NCBI RefSeq assembly: GCF_037892425.1 | Contig: NZ_JBBKTT010000001.1 | Span: 2,604,001 to 2,668,000 of the forward strand | Origin: Lacibacter sp. H375 | GTDB lineage: Bacteria; Bacteroidota; Bacteroidia; Chitinophagales; Chitinophagaceae | Reading direction: 5' to 3' | DNA length: 64,000 nt | Part shown: positions 51,893-61,614 of the stretch, one piece after another | Position numbering within the stretch: the first letter of the stretch is position 1 | Layout of the letters: every line of letters begins with the position of its first letter | Notes under the pieces: generated by a model | Told to the model about the DNA's origin: nothing | What the model saw: the letters and a program-made list of their open reading frames with translations, nothing else | The model's database searches: none | Program-made: the position numbers and the translations under genes

Positions 51893-54430
51893 ATGGATCA
51901 TAATTTTTCAACCCAAGTAAAAGAAATCATTTCGTTCAGCAGGGAAGAAGCATTGAGGCTTGGAAATGATTTTATCGGAACTGAACATCTCGTGTTAGGG
52001 ATGATCAGGGAAGGAGAGAACACTGCCATTAAAGTATTAAAAAATCTGCATGTTGATCTTTACGAGCTGCGAAAGGAAATTGAATTGGCAGTGAAAGACA
52101 AAACAGGAAAGAACATTGCCAATATCAACAGCTTGCCTCTAACGAAACAGGCAGAAAAGGTAATACGTGTAACTGTGCTTGAAGCAAAAGCACTTAAAAG
52201 TCCGCAGGTGGAAACAGAACACCTGATGTTATCAATATTAAAAAACAAAGAAAATATTGCTACTCAGATTTTAAACCAATTTGAAATTGATTACGATATT
52301 TTCAGAAATGAATTAGGTATGGTAAAATCAAACGAACCCCGTGCCGAGTATGATGATCCCGGCGAAGAAGACTTTGATGATGAAAAATCGAAGTATTCAC
52401 AATCTCGTTCTAAACAACAAGCTGGTGCAAAAAGTAAAACACCTGTGCTTGACAATTTCGGAAGAGATATTACACGATTAGCTGAGAACGGGTCATTGGA
52501 TCCAATTGTTGGTCGTGAAACAGAAATTGAGCGTGTATCACAAATCCTCTCCCGAAGGAAAAAGAACAATCCAATATTAATTGGTGAACCTGGTGTTGGT
52601 AAAACAGCCATTGTTGAAGGTCTTGCACTTCGTATTGTACAACGTAAGGTTTCACGTGTGTTGTATGATAAGCGTGTTGTATCGCTTGATCTTGCAGCAT
52701 TGGTTGCCGGAACAAAATATCGTGGACAGTTCGAAGAGCGTATGAAAGCAATCATGAATGAATTGGAGAAAAACAGAGATGTTATTCTTTTCATTGATGA
52801 GATTCATACAATTGTTGGAGCGGGTGGTGCAAGTGGTTCACTTGATGCTTCAAATATTTTTAAACCTGCGTTATCCAGAGGTGAATTACAATGTATTGGT
52901 GCATCTACATTAGATGAATACAGAATGTACATTGAAAAAGATGGTGCATTAGACCGTCGTTTTCAGAAAGTAATTATTGATCCTCCAAGTATTGATGAAA
53001 CAATTCAGATCCTTCATAATATCAAATCGAAATATGAAGAGTTTCATAATGTAGCTTATAACGATGAAGCAATTAACGCTTGTGTTAAGTTGAGTGATCG
53101 TTATATGACCGATCGTTTATTACCGGATAAAGCGATTGATGTGCTGGATGAAGTTGGTGCAAGAGTGCATTTAAAAAACATAAACGTGCCACAGGAAATT
53201 CTTGATCTTGAGAAAAAGATCGAAGACATCAAACAGGAAAAGAATAAAGTGGTGAAAAGTCAGCGATTTGAAGAGGCTGCATCACTTCGTGATACTGAAA
53301 AACGTTTGGGTGAAGAATTAGAAAAAGCAAAAGCGAAATGGGAAGAAGAAAGTAAGCACAAACGTTATCCGATAGACGAAGAAGCAATTGCTGAAGTGGT
53401 GAGTATGATGACGGGTATTCCGGTTAAACGCATGGTACAGGCTGAAACTGATAAGCTCCGCCGTATGGCAGATGATTTGCAAGGGGCAGTAATTGGCCAA
53501 GATGAAGCGATCAGCAAAGTGGTGAAAGCAATTCAGCGTAACAGGGTAGGGTTGAAAGATCCAAAGAAGCCGATTGGTACATTTATCTTCCTGGGTCCTA
53601 CAGGTGTTGGTAAAACTGAGTTAGCCCGTGCATTAGCTAGGTATATGTTCGATAGTGATGATGCTCTCATTCGTATTGATATGAGTGAGTACATGGAGAA
53701 ATTCACTGTGAGCCGTTTGATTGGCGCACCTCCCGGCTATGTTGGTTATGAAGAAGGTGGTCAATTAACTGAACGTGTACGCCGTAAGCCATACTCAGTT
53801 GTGTTGTTAGATGAAATTGAAAAAGCACATCCGGATATTTATAATATTTTATTGCAAGTGTTGGATGATGGTCAATTAACCGATGGACTTGGCCGTAAGG
53901 TTGATTTTAAGAACACACTGATAATTATGACATCTAATATTGGTGTTCGTCAATTGAAAGATTTTGGTGAAGGTGTAGGTTTTGCAACAGCAACACGTAT
54001 GCAGAATGCGGAAGAGAATAACAAGGCGGTGATTGAAAAAGCCCTGAAGAAAACATTTTCTCCTGAATTCCTGAACAGGATCGATGATGTGATGATCTTT
54101 AATTCTCTCACAAGAGATCATATCTTCCGCATTATAGATATCCTGATGAAAGGCGTAAGTGCCAGGTTAAAAAATCTTGGATTTGCACTTGAGCTCACTG
54201 AAGAGGCAAAAGAATTCATTTCTGATAAAGGATATGATGCACAGTTTGGCGCCCGTCCTTTGCACCGTGCAATTCAAAAATATCTCGAAGATCCGTTAGC
54301 AGAAGAGATATTGAATATGAATATTAAAGATGGTGATGTGTTGATCGCTGATCTGGATAAAGAGAATCAGAAAATAAAATTCTCTTTTAAAGAAAAGGCG
54401 AAAAAATCAGCAAAATCATCAGAAGCATAA
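51893..54430 (+). CDS. clpC: ATP-dependent Clp protease ATP-binding subunit ClpC
   Basis: Hsp100 unfoldase that feeds ClpP and handles stress-damaged proteins. 845 residues: two Clp-N repeats (1-145), an acidic linker (150-170), AAA1 with Walker A GEPGVGKT (231-238), a middle coiled-coil region containing a UVR-like [19 protein letters not shown]2 with [14 protein letters not shown] near 568, and a C-terminal D2-small domain ([26 protein letters not shown]). The M-domain length fits ClpC rather than ClpB. It is transcribed divergently from the STAS/rnz pair and ends at a strong terminator. Confidence 0.95.
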   Translation: MDHNFSTQVKEIISFSREEALRLGNDFIGTEHLVLGMIREGENTAIKVLKNLHVDLYELRKEIELAVKDKTGKNIANINSLPLTKQAEKVIRVTVLEAKALKSPQVETEHLMLSILKNKENIATQILNQFEIDYDIFRNELGMVKSNEPRAEYDDPGEEDFDDEKSKYSQSRSKQQAGAKSKTPVLDNFGRDITRLAENGSLDPIVGRETEIERVSQILSRRKKNNPILIGEPGVGKTAIVEGLALRIVQRKVSRVLYDKRVVSLDLAALVAGTKYRGQFEERMKAIMNELEKNRDVILFIDEIHTIVGAGGASGSLDASNIFKPALSRGELQCIGASTLDEYRMYIEKDGALDRRFQKVIIDPPSIDETIQILHNIKSKYEEFHNVAYNDEAINACVKLSDRYMTDRLLPDKAIDVLDEVGARVHLKNINVPQEILDLEKKIEDIKQEKNKVVKSQRFEEAASLRDTEKRLGEELEKAKAKWEEESKHKRYPIDEEAIAEVVSMMTGIPVKRMVQAETDKLRRMADDLQGAVIGQDEAISKVVKAIQRNRVGLKDPKKPIGTFIFLGPTGVGKTELARALARYMFDSDDALIRIDMSEYMEKFTVSRLIGAPPGYVGYEEGGQLTERVRRKPYSVVLLDEIEKAHPDIYNILLQVLDDGQLTDGLGRKVDFKNTLIIMTSNIGVRQLKDFGEGVGFATATRMQNAEENNKAVIEKALKKTFSPEFLNRIDDVMIFNSLTRDHIFRIIDILMKGVSARLKNLGFALELTEEAKEFISDKGYDAQFGARPLHRAIQKYLEDPLAEEILNMNIKDGDVLIADLDKENQKIKFSFKEKAKKSAKSSEA

Positions 54431-54453
54431 AGAAATACACTTCTCAATACCTC

Positions 54454-54480
54454 AAACCCCGCTCTTGCAGCGGGGTTTTT
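54454..54480 (+). terminator. Terminator of clpC
   Basis: AAACCCCGCT (54454-54463) pairs with AGCGGGGTTT (54469-54478) around CTTGC, with the 3' arm running into a T-run. Confidence 0.95.
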
Positions 54481-54495
54481 AATTAGTTTTGCTTT

Positions 54496-55179
54496 GTGGA
54501 GAAAAATAAAAAAATTACGATAGCTATCGATGGGTGGTCGAGTTGTGGTAAAAGCACATTGGCAAAGCAATTGTCGAAAGAGCTTGGCTATATATACATT
54601 GACAGCGGGGCAATGTACCGTGCTATAACGCTTTATTTTCTACGCAACCATATTGACTGGACTAATGAAGCGGAAGTAGATGAGGCGCTGACTAATATCA
54701 CACTGGAATTCAAGTCAAACAATAAAACAGGCGACTCAGAAATCTTCCTCAATGAAGAAAATGTAGAGTATGTAATCCGTGATCTTGTTGTAGCTGAAAA
54801 GGTAAGTGAGGTCGCTGCTATTAAAGCCGTTCGTTCATTTGCTGTGGCCCAACAACAGAAAATGGGTGCAGAAAAAGGCATTATTATGGACGGCCGTGAT
54901 ATTGGCACAACCGTATTCCCCAATGCTGAATTGAAAATTTTCATGACCGCTGATAATGCCATCAGGGTTGAGCGACGTTTCAAAGAACTCTTCGAGAAGA
55001 ATCCCAATATTACAATTGAAGAGGTAAAGTCAAACCTGGAGATGAGAGACTATATCGATTCGCATAGAGAAGTAAGCCCGCTTCAAAAAGCAGCCGATGC
55101 AGTGGTAATTGACAATACTGATCTTACACAATCCCAGCAACTACAAATTGCACTTAAGTATGTAAGGATGAAGCAGTAA
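54496..55179 (+). CDS. cmk: Cytidylate kinase
   Basis: Phosphorylates CMP and dCMP with ATP. 227 residues starting at GTG (54496), only 16 bp after the clpC terminator, so its promoter must overlap that hairpin or lie inside clpC. The P-loop is AIDGWSSCGKSTLAKQL (GWSSCGKST), followed by YIDSGAMYRAITLYFL, IIMDGRDIGTTVFPNAELKIFMTA and the lid RRFKELFEKNPNITIEEVKSNLEMRDYIDSHREVSPLQKAADAVVIDNT. All are standard Cmk features. Confidence 0.95.
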   Translation: MEKNKKITIAIDGWSSCGKSTLAKQLSKELGYIYIDSGAMYRAITLYFLRNHIDWTNEAEVDEALTNITLEFKSNNKTGDSEIFLNEENVEYVIRDLVVAEKVSEVAAIKAVRSFAVAQQQKMGAEKGIIMDGRDIGTTVFPNAELKIFMTADNAIRVERRFKELFEKNPNITIEEVKSNLEMRDYIDSHREVSPLQKAADAVVIDNTDLTQSQQLQIALKYVRMKQ

Positions 55180-55479
55180 TAGCTCGCATGCCAAAAAGTA
55201 TTTTCAAAAATTTCTAAAAAAAGCTTTGCATTTTCAAAACCTACGTATATCTTCGCCCTACCATCTAATCCTGATATCCCAAGAACTTCCCCTAAATCCG
55301 TTCATCCGAACAATCCAATTTTTCTCTTTTAAGAACTTAATTTCTGGTTATACTGTCCATCTTCCTGTGATGAGCTATGTCGTTTTACGACACAGTAATC
55401 ACTATATCCTCCATTGAATAGCTTTTTCAAAAGGTGTCCTTTGAACCGCCAATCTATTTTTTACCTCTAAACCTTTTTT
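55180..55479 (+). promoter_or_regulatory. Leader of the first T9SS cargo gene, with start-codon complement
   Basis: No gene. CTTTTTCA at 55422-55429 is the exact complement of TGAAAAAG at 55481-55488, which overlaps the start codon. The block CTTTTTCAAAAGGTGTCCTT recurs almost identically at 56710-56729 before the next paralogue. Pairing would hide the AUG. Confidence 0.45.
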
Positions 55480-56430
55480 ATGAAAAAGTTTTTACTCTCT
55501 TCGGCTTTTGCTCTTTTAATCGCTGCAGCGTTTGCTCAGCCAGTTCCTTGCCCTACTAGTTTCAAGCGTAACAACGGTAACAATTGCGCACTTGGTGGCG
55601 GAATTACATTGACATTTGCAGCCAATGCAGTTATTCCTGCAAATCTTCAGATTTTATTAGTTACGCCTGTTGGATTTCCAGGTTCAGCTACTGTTATTGA
55701 AACTACAAAGTCAGTTACTCCCAATGGTACAGGAATAACGTGGTGTTTTGAAACGGACAACTTGCCGCCTGCAAATAACACATCAGCATATCAGGTAACT
55801 TTTTACATTGATGGCTCTCTTGATGGCGTTATAAATAATCAGTTTGATCCAGGCGAGAAACAAAGTTCATGTACTGAAGGTACGTTACCTGTAACTTTAG
55901 TTGGTTTCAATGCTGCTCAAAGAAGCAATAAAGTAAATCTTTCTTGGGAAACTTTATTTGAATTGAATAACGATGGTTTTGAAATTGAGCGTCGTATTGG
56001 TGGTGGTGCATATCAAAAGATTGCTTTTGTTGATTCAAAAGCGCCAGGTGGTAATGGGGATGCATTCTCTTACAGTTTCGAAGATGCTACGAGCCTCCCT
56101 AAAGGTGTAACATACTATCGCCTTCGTCAGGTTGATCTTGACGGTCGTGCAACTTATAGCGAAATCAAAGCAGTAAGAACTGGTAATGGAACTATCATTT
56201 TATCAGTGTATCCTAACCCTAGTCGTGGAACAACAAATGTTGCTCTTCCTTCAGGTGTTGGAACTTACGATGTATCACTCGATGACTTTACTGGTAAATC
56301 AGTTCAACGTTTCAGTGGTCTTACTTCAAGTAATCTCCAGTTGAATAATTTGAAACCAGGTATGTACATGCTGCGTGTAAGCATCCGTGCAACTGGTGAA
56401 ACCATCACAGAAAGAATTGCAGTGCAATAA
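55480..56430 (+). CDS. Secreted protein with type-A T9SS sorting domain (paralogue 1)
   Basis: 316 residues. Signal peptide MKKFLLSSAFALLIAAAFAQ. The N-terminal 120 residues are a small beta domain with Cys pairs. Residues 140-225 (LPVTLVGFNAAQRSNKVNLSWETLFELNNDGFEIERRIGGGAYQKIAFVDSKAPGG...) are an FN3-like module often placed before sorting tags. The last 75 residues (SVYPNPSRGTTNVALP...GKSVQRFSG...LKPGMYMLRVSI...ITERIAVQ) form the type-A (Por secretion) C-terminal domain. It is thus exported through T9SS. It is the shortest of three paralogues in tandem; the first two also share leader and trailer sequences, so they arose by duplication. Confidence 0.9.
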   Translation: MKKFLLSSAFALLIAAAFAQPVPCPTSFKRNNGNNCALGGGITLTFAANAVIPANLQILLVTPVGFPGSATVIETTKSVTPNGTGITWCFETDNLPPANNTSAYQVTFYIDGSLDGVINNQFDPGEKQSSCTEGTLPVTLVGFNAAQRSNKVNLSWETLFELNNDGFEIERRIGGGAYQKIAFVDSKAPGGNGDAFSYSFEDATSLPKGVTYYRLRQVDLDGRATYSEIKAVRTGNGTIILSVYPNPSRGTTNVALPSGVGTYDVSLDDFTGKSVQRFSGLTSSNLQLNNLKPGMYMLRVSIRATGETITERIAVQ

Positions 56431-56436
56431 AATACG

Positions 56437-56456
56437 GGACAGGAAAAACCAGATAA
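56437..56456 (+). repeat. Shared trailer block, copy 1
   Basis: GGACAGGAAAAACCAGATAA, identical to 58373-58392 after the second paralogue. It lies between stop codon and terminator in both, so the duplication unit covered the whole transcription unit, or the block has a role in the 3' UTR. Confidence 0.8.
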
Positions 56457-56469
56457 GATCAAAACAAAT

Positions 56470-56502
56470 GAAAGCCTCACGTAAGTGGGGCTTTCTGTTT
56501 TT
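56470..56502 (+). terminator. Terminator of T9SS cargo gene 1
   Basis: GAAAGCCTCAC (56470-56480) pairs with GTGGGGCTTTC (56485-56495) around GTAA, then TGTTTTT. Confidence 0.9.
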
Positions 56503-56709
56503 ATAGAAAAAAAATAACACAGTTCATTTGCATTTATAAATAATCCACTCTATTTTTATGTCCTAATCTATTCTCCATCCTACGAACACTCAATTACTTT
56601 ATCTCCAATTTTCCATTCCAAATTTTATTTCATTACTAACTCCAAGCTTCCTTTGAATGATCTGATTTTGTTCAGATAAATTTCTATTCACCTATATCCC
56701 ATTGATTAA

Positions 56710-56729
56710 CTTTTTCAAAAGGTGTCCTT
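56710..56729 (+). promoter_or_regulatory. Leader element of T9SS cargo gene 2
   Basis: Second copy of the CTTTTTCAAAAGGTGTCCTT block. Its first eight bases (56710-56717) are the exact complement of TGAAAAAG at 56769-56776, overlapping the start codon of the gene at 56768. The rest of the 56503-56767 gap holds nothing I can name. Confidence 0.45.
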
Positions 56730-56767
56730 CGAATTACCTCTGATTTCTTCACCTCAAAAACCTTTTT

Positions 56768-58363
56768 ATGAAAAAGTTTTTACAAATCTTGATTTTCTTT
56801 TTTTGCTTAATTTCCTCAAATCATTTAAAAGCTCAGTGCACAGTAAATAATGTAGTGATAGAGAAATTCAGTTTCTCGCCTGGGATAGGAGGGACTAATG
56901 TTACTATTGATGTTTCTTTTACAGCATCTACAAACGGTGGGAACAAACTGGTTTTTTTTCATGTTTGGAAGCAATTGGAATATCCACAGGCACAAATGCA
57001 CCCGAGCCCTTTTAATTGTGACGGTAATCAGTCCGTGGCTCCTGCTCCCGTAAGAGTTAGCGACGGCAACTCAGAAATTGATGTGCTGGACAATGCATTT
57101 TTGAATTATGGCTTCAATATTAATACCGTTTCCTCTACGGCCCATACTACAGCCGGCATAATCACCAGCTACTCAGCTTATGATCTTAATGTGCCTTTAA
57201 ATCACACTGGTTCTACAATTAAGAAAACAAATATTAGCACTGACGTTGATCGCATTTCAATTCTTAATTTAAGTTTCTTTATTCCTGGTTATGATTACCA
57301 AGTTGACCCGTTCATACAAGTACGTGCGTTTAACTGGTCAACAAACGGGACAGGTGGTAAACCGCAATGTTGGGGTTGTACTCCAACATTTACAGTTGGA
57401 GATCCGATTGTTGGCGGATCAGTTGTATGTTCACAACCAGGTGGTGGTAGTCAGCCAAAATATAATTTGTTTATTGATAGCAAATATGATGACCTTGCCA
57501 CACTGGGCATCCAAACTATTCAAGGAAATTATACATTGTATGCTGACGTGAATGGAAGCCAGTTGTTTGAAGAGGGTGTTGACTTATTGGTTAAAAATAC
57601 GACTAACTTCATTACCTCTATCGAAGATCCAAATACTCCAGGGCAAGAAGTTCCAACCGGGTTCAATAGCAGGTATGCAGAATTTAATGCTTCGTTTGGC
57701 GTGAACCTCCCCGCTGGTTTCAACGGAAAGATTTTTGCAAAAGTAATTGTCACAACCACAGGATATTTGGGTGCCGGCGTGGTTGGAGATTTGCCAAATA
57801 ATTGTGCTCCGCTTCCTGTTTCGCTCAAATCATTCAATGCCACACAAAGAAGTAACAAAGCATTCTTAACATGGGAAACTGACCTTGAAAATAACAACGA
57901 CGGATTTGACGTTGAAAGACGTTCTGCCGGTAACAGTCAGTACCAAAAAATAGGGTTTGTTGATTCAAAAGCTCCAGGTGGAACAGGCAGTGCTTATTCA
58001 TACAGCTTTGATGACAACCAGGCATTGGCAAAAGGTGTTACGTATTATCGTTTGCGCCAGGTTGATCTTGATGGCAAAGCCACATATAGTGAAGTAAAAG
58101 CAGTGCGTACCGGTAATGGCGGATTGCTTACAATTTCCATCTATCCAAATCCAAACCGTGGCGCCGCTAATGTAACTATTCCTGAAAGCGCTGGTAAAAT
58201 GGATGTATCATTAGATGATTACACAGGCAAGTCTATTCAACGATGGAGTGGCATAAGTGTACGTAATCTTCAATTGAATAATATGCGGCCTGGTATTTAT
58301 ATGCTTCGCATAAATTTCCGTGAAACGGGTGAAACTATAACTGAACGAATTATTGTTCAATAA
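56768..58363 (+). CDS. Secreted protein with type-A T9SS sorting domain (paralogue 2)
   Basis: 531 residues. Signal peptide ends near HLKAQ (residue 22). The N-terminal 330 residues form a domain not in paralogue 1 but shared with paralogue 3: QCTVNNVVIEKFSFSPG..., GGNKLVFFHVWKQLEYPQAQM, and CWGCTPTFTVGDPIVGGSVVC, with conserved Cys pairs and a DxNG-like loop (YADVNGSQLFEEGVDLL). Then come the FN3-like module (LPVSLKSFNATQRSNKAFLTWETDLENNNDGFDVERR) and the type-A sorting domain (SIYPNPNRGAANVTIP...ITERIIVQ). I do not recognise the N-terminal domain. Sorting domain and FN3 module are about 80 percent like those of paralogue 1 by eye. Confidence 0.9.
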   Translation: MKKFLQILIFFFCLISSNHLKAQCTVNNVVIEKFSFSPGIGGTNVTIDVSFTASTNGGNKLVFFHVWKQLEYPQAQMHPSPFNCDGNQSVAPAPVRVSDGNSEIDVLDNAFLNYGFNINTVSSTAHTTAGIITSYSAYDLNVPLNHTGSTIKKTNISTDVDRISILNLSFFIPGYDYQVDPFIQVRAFNWSTNGTGGKPQCWGCTPTFTVGDPIVGGSVVCSQPGGGSQPKYNLFIDSKYDDLATLGIQTIQGNYTLYADVNGSQLFEEGVDLLVKNTTNFITSIEDPNTPGQEVPTGFNSRYAEFNASFGVNLPAGFNGKIFAKVIVTTTGYLGAGVVGDLPNNCAPLPVSLKSFNATQRSNKAFLTWETDLENNNDGFDVERRSAGNSQYQKIGFVDSKAPGGTGSAYSYSFDDNQALAKGVTYYRLRQVDLDGKATYSEVKAVRTGNGGLLTISIYPNPNRGAANVTIPESAGKMDVSLDDYTGKSIQRWSGISVRNLQLNNMRPGIYMLRINFRETGETITERIIVQ

Positions 58364-58372
58364 AATTTCTTT

Positions 58373-58392
58373 GGACAGGAAAAACCAGATAA
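58373..58392 (+). repeat. Shared trailer block, copy 2
   Basis: GGACAGGAAAAACCAGATAA, identical to 56437-56456; the third paralogue lacks it. Confidence 0.8.
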
Positions 58393-58401
58393 AACCGAAG
58401 A

Positions 58402-58434
58402 GAAGAGGCCTCCGAAAGGAGGCTTCTTTATTTT
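58402..58434 (+). terminator. Terminator of T9SS cargo gene 2
   Basis: GCCTCC (58408-58413) pairs with GGAGGC (58418-58423) around GAAA, followed by TTCTTTATTTT. Confidence 0.8.
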
Positions 58435-58650
58435 ATATACCTGCATGATGACAATCATACGGCAATTAGTTTCTTCAAATGCAAGTCATTGTTTTCATCT
58501 ACTTGTAGTAATATCTTTCGATAAAATTAATTACATGGAATATTCATTTGGATTTGATGCTGCTCTTTAATCTTCAGCCAGCTCTAAAATGAACGGCATC
58601 ATCTGGCAACGAGCCGGGCTGAAAATTGTTCATTTCTCAATTTGTATTTT

Positions 58651-60204
58651 ATGAAAAAGTATATACTCCTGTTACCGGTAGTGATATTTCTTTCAGGCTA
58701 TAACATCCTTTTCGCCCAATGCAATGTTACAAACGTAATTGTAAGTAATGTTCGAACATCCCCATCCGGCACTGATAGTTTGTTGTACACCATAGATCTT
58801 CAATTTAATGCTACAGTAAACGGCGGCAATAAAGATGTGTGGCTCCATATGTGGCGTGAGGAGGACTATCCTACTTCAGCAATGCAACGATATAATTGCA
58901 CGAGTCAACAAAGTACGGCACCCGCACCTTCTACATTTAGTGAGGCAAATAACAATCTTGATGTCTTAGATAAAGCGTTTCTTACTTTCGGATTTGATGA
59001 TAATGCCATTAATACGGATGTTCCCGGATTAACAGGCATTTTTACCGATTACCACTATGATGCTGCTGTTACGCCTAATTACCTTGGGGCTACTATTTAT
59101 AGAATTGCACATAGTACCGACCCTAATGTGGACCATGTTTATATTCAGGATCTGTCATTTAAAGTTAGTAACACTGCACTTGATTTTTTACAGGTTCGGG
59201 CATTCAGCTGGTCAACTGTGGGCGATCAGCGTCCGCAATGTTGGGGATGTGGTGAAACGTTTGTAGTAGGTGACCCAACTGTATCAGGTTCTGTTAACTG
59301 TACAGCAACAAGAACATATAACTTAAATATCCAAAGTAAATTTGACGATGTAACTGTTCCGGGTATTGAAACTATTTCAGGCTATTATCGTTTGTATATT
59401 GATGTAGACAGAAGTGGATCAATTAATGAAGGAATAGACATTCTTGCGCAAACAACTACAAATTTCAACACAGGGTTTGTTCCAGGTACAGTTCTTCCCG
59501 GATTCAAAAGTGCTTATGTAGGGTCAGTACTGTCGTTCAATAACTATACATTTCAAAATGGCGACACTAACTCGAATAAGTCGTTGATTGCATTGGTAAA
59601 TATTACCACTCCGGGTTACCTTGGAGCCGGTGCAACAGGAATTCTGAATAACCCCTGTACAGTGTTGCCGGTTGAGATGTTGGATTTTAAAGCTCAGCGG
59701 TTGTTTAACAATGTAAACCTCACTTGGGAAACTGCACAGGAATTTAATTTCAGTGGGTTTGATGTGCAACGAAAAATTGGTAAAGGCGCATATACAAGTA
59801 TTGGATTTGTAACAGCTAAAGCAAATGAAGGTAATGGTGCTGCTTACAATTTTACCGATGCTGATCTTGCTTCCGGAACGAATGTATTGTATCGCTTGCG
59901 CATTGTAGATAAAGATGGAGCTTACAGTTACAGTGATATCAGAGCTATTCGTAATAACGCTCAAAAAATTGATGTATCTGTTTATCCTAATCCATGTAAT
60001 GGATTCTTTGCAATAGCTGTTCCTGCCGATGCAGGTCTATATGATGTAATACTAACTGATGTGGCAGGAAAAACTTTGAAATCAATGAACGGCTTGCGTA
60101 GTCAGTCATTACAAATGAATAGTCTCAACCCAGGAATATATATTATAAAGATATGGTTCCGTGAAACTAGCGAAGCCATCACAGAAAGGATAGTTGTAAA
60201 ATAA
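58651..60204 (+). CDS. Secreted protein with type-A T9SS sorting domain (paralogue 3)
   Basis: 517 residues from the ATG at 58651 (an in-frame TTG three codons earlier is less likely). Signal peptide MKKYILLLPVVIFLSGYNIL ends at FAQ. The N-terminal domain matches paralogue 2: QCNVTNVIVSNVRTSPSG, GGNKDVWLHMWREEDYPTSAM, and CWGCGETFVVGDPTVSGSVNC. It continues with LYIDVDRSGSINEGIDILAQ, an EF-like D-x-D-x-S-G loop. The FN3-like part (LPVEMLDFKAQRLFNNVNLTWETAQEFNFSGFDVQRK) and the sorting domain (SVYPNPCNGFFAIAVP...ITERIVVK) close it. It is the most diverged member and has a different leader, without the CTTTTTCA block. Confidence 0.9.
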   Translation: MKKYILLLPVVIFLSGYNILFAQCNVTNVIVSNVRTSPSGTDSLLYTIDLQFNATVNGGNKDVWLHMWREEDYPTSAMQRYNCTSQQSTAPAPSTFSEANNNLDVLDKAFLTFGFDDNAINTDVPGLTGIFTDYHYDAAVTPNYLGATIYRIAHSTDPNVDHVYIQDLSFKVSNTALDFLQVRAFSWSTVGDQRPQCWGCGETFVVGDPTVSGSVNCTATRTYNLNIQSKFDDVTVPGIETISGYYRLYIDVDRSGSINEGIDILAQTTTNFNTGFVPGTVLPGFKSAYVGSVLSFNNYTFQNGDTNSNKSLIALVNITTPGYLGAGATGILNNPCTVLPVEMLDFKAQRLFNNVNLTWETAQEFNFSGFDVQRKIGKGAYTSIGFVTAKANEGNGAAYNFTDADLASGTNVLYRLRIVDKDGAYSYSDIRAIRNNAQKIDVSVYPNPCNGFFAIAVPADAGLYDVILTDVAGKTLKSMNGLRSQSLQMNSLNPGIYIIKIWFRETSEAITERIVVK

Positions 60205-60229
60205 GTAGTGACGGGGATTGATAACAGCA

Positions 60230-60255
60230 GCGGGGCTCTAAGAGCCCCGCTTTTT
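60230..60255. terminator. Bidirectional terminator between cargo gene 3 and ispH
   Basis: GCGGGGCTC (60230-60238) pairs with GAGCCCCGC (60242-60250) around TAA, then five T on the plus strand. On the minus strand the same stem lies right after the ispH stop. Confidence 0.92.
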
Positions 60256-61480
60256 ATTGGTAAGTTTCTTTTAACTGTTGAAATGAATCGGCCGCCTTGC
60301 ATATTAAAGCAAGTTTATCCATCACCGCTTCCACCAATGAATCAGGACAGGAAGCTCCGCTGCTGATCAGAATTTTAACCGGTCGTTTTGCAGGCAAAAA
60401 ATCTTTCGTAACGTATTCTTTCTTATCATGAAAATTGAAATGCATGATCTCGGTTTCAGAAAGAATCTTATCTGTACTGTTAATAAAATAGGTCGGTAGT
60501 TTTTCTTCACATAACTCAACAAGGTGTGTAGTATTTGAACTGTTATATCCACCAACAATCACCGCAATATCAGCATCAGTTTCCAGCATACCTGTTATTG
60601 CAGTCTGGTTATCGTTGGTAGCATAACAAAGTGTATCTCTTGTATCAGCAAATCGTTCTCCTATGTTTTGTGCATTTAAATTGTAATGCTTCATCACCAG
60701 CGATTTCAAATATTCTGCTATTGCCTGTGTATCGCTGGCAAGTTGTGTAGTTTGATTTACCACGCCAAACCGTTCAAGGTCTTTTGTAATATCAAATCCA
60801 TTTGAATAAAGTCCTTTAAACTCTTCATAGAACTGTTCGGCTGGTTTTTCGCCAGTGATATATTTTCCCAGCTCAATGGTTTCTTTCATATCATTCACGA
60901 TCACAGTAGGTGTGTGTGAACTTGCATGCGAAAAAGTTGCTCTTGTTTCTTCGTGTTTTGGCTTACCGTGTACCACAATTGAATAGCCTTTGCCAGCGAT
61001 CTGTTCGCTTCTGTTCCATACTTTTTCTACGAAAGGGCAAGTTGTATTATATTTTTCTGTGGCAATACCTTTTGCATTTAACATCTTTTCAATATCGAGC
61101 GTTGTACCAAATGCAGGAATAATCACAACATCATCACTGGTGATCTCATCGAATGGAATGATTTGTTTGCCATAAGTGTCTTGCAGAAACTGTACACCAC
61201 GCTCAATAAGCGTTGCATTTACTTGCGGATTGTGGATCATTTCACTCAACAAAAAAATGCGTTTGCCTTTGTTTTCTTCAATTGTTTTAAACGCGATTTC
61301 AATTGCATTTTCTACACCATAACAAAAGCCGAAATGGCGGGCAAGATAAAATTGAACCGGACCCAGATCAAGAAGAGTAGGCGAGAAGTCTTTTTTTAAC
61401 TTGTCTTGTTCTTTTCGTTTTGCCTTAATGCCCGTAATAAGTTGGCTACGGTAGATATTTGGTACTTCAAACTTTTTCAT
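60254..61480 (-). CDS. ispH: 4-hydroxy-3-methylbut-2-enyl diphosphate reductase
   Basis: [4Fe-4S] enzyme that makes IPP and DMAPP in the last step of the MEP isoprenoid pathway. 408 residues, longer than the E. coli form (316) and typical of the Bacteroidota type with N-terminal and internal extensions. Cluster cysteines: C53 in RHFGFCYGVENAIEIA, one in NTTCPFVEKVWN, and one in FADTRDTLCYATNDNQTAITGM. IFLLSEMIHNPQVNATLIERGV and VVGGYNSSNTTHLVELCEE are further family signatures. It stands alone, convergent with the T9SS cargo genes. Confidence 0.94.
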   Translation of the reverse strand: MKKFEVPNIYRSQLITGIKAKRKEQDKLKKDFSPTLLDLGPVQFYLARHFGFCYGVENAIEIAFKTIEENKGKRIFLLSEMIHNPQVNATLIERGVQFLQDTYGKQIIPFDEITSDDVVIIPAFGTTLDIEKMLNAKGIATEKYNTTCPFVEKVWNRSEQIAGKGYSIVVHGKPKHEETRATFSHASSHTPTVIVNDMKETIELGKYITGEKPAEQFYEEFKGLYSNGFDITKDLERFGVVNQTTQLASDTQAIAEYLKSLVMKHYNLNAQNIGERFADTRDTLCYATNDNQTAITGMLETDADIAVIVGGYNSSNTTHLVELCEEKLPTYFINSTDKILSETEIMHFNFHDKKEYVTKDFLPAKRPVKILISSGASCPDSLVEAVMDKLALICKAADSFQQLKETYQ

Positions 61481-61614
61481 GTCGTTTTATAACAGTTGCA
61501 AAGGTACATGGTTTACAAGTGGCCAACGGTATTTTGCCTGAGGTTTGATTTTCTATTGCTTACTAAAGGCTGTTTGCTGATTGGTTCGTATCATTGAGGC
61601 GAATTATAACTACT

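Noticed and set aside
52291-52794. 167-codon ORF antisense to clpC
   Set aside because: Fully contained in clpC, rich in Ser/Arg/Phe as expected for antisense reading of this gene.
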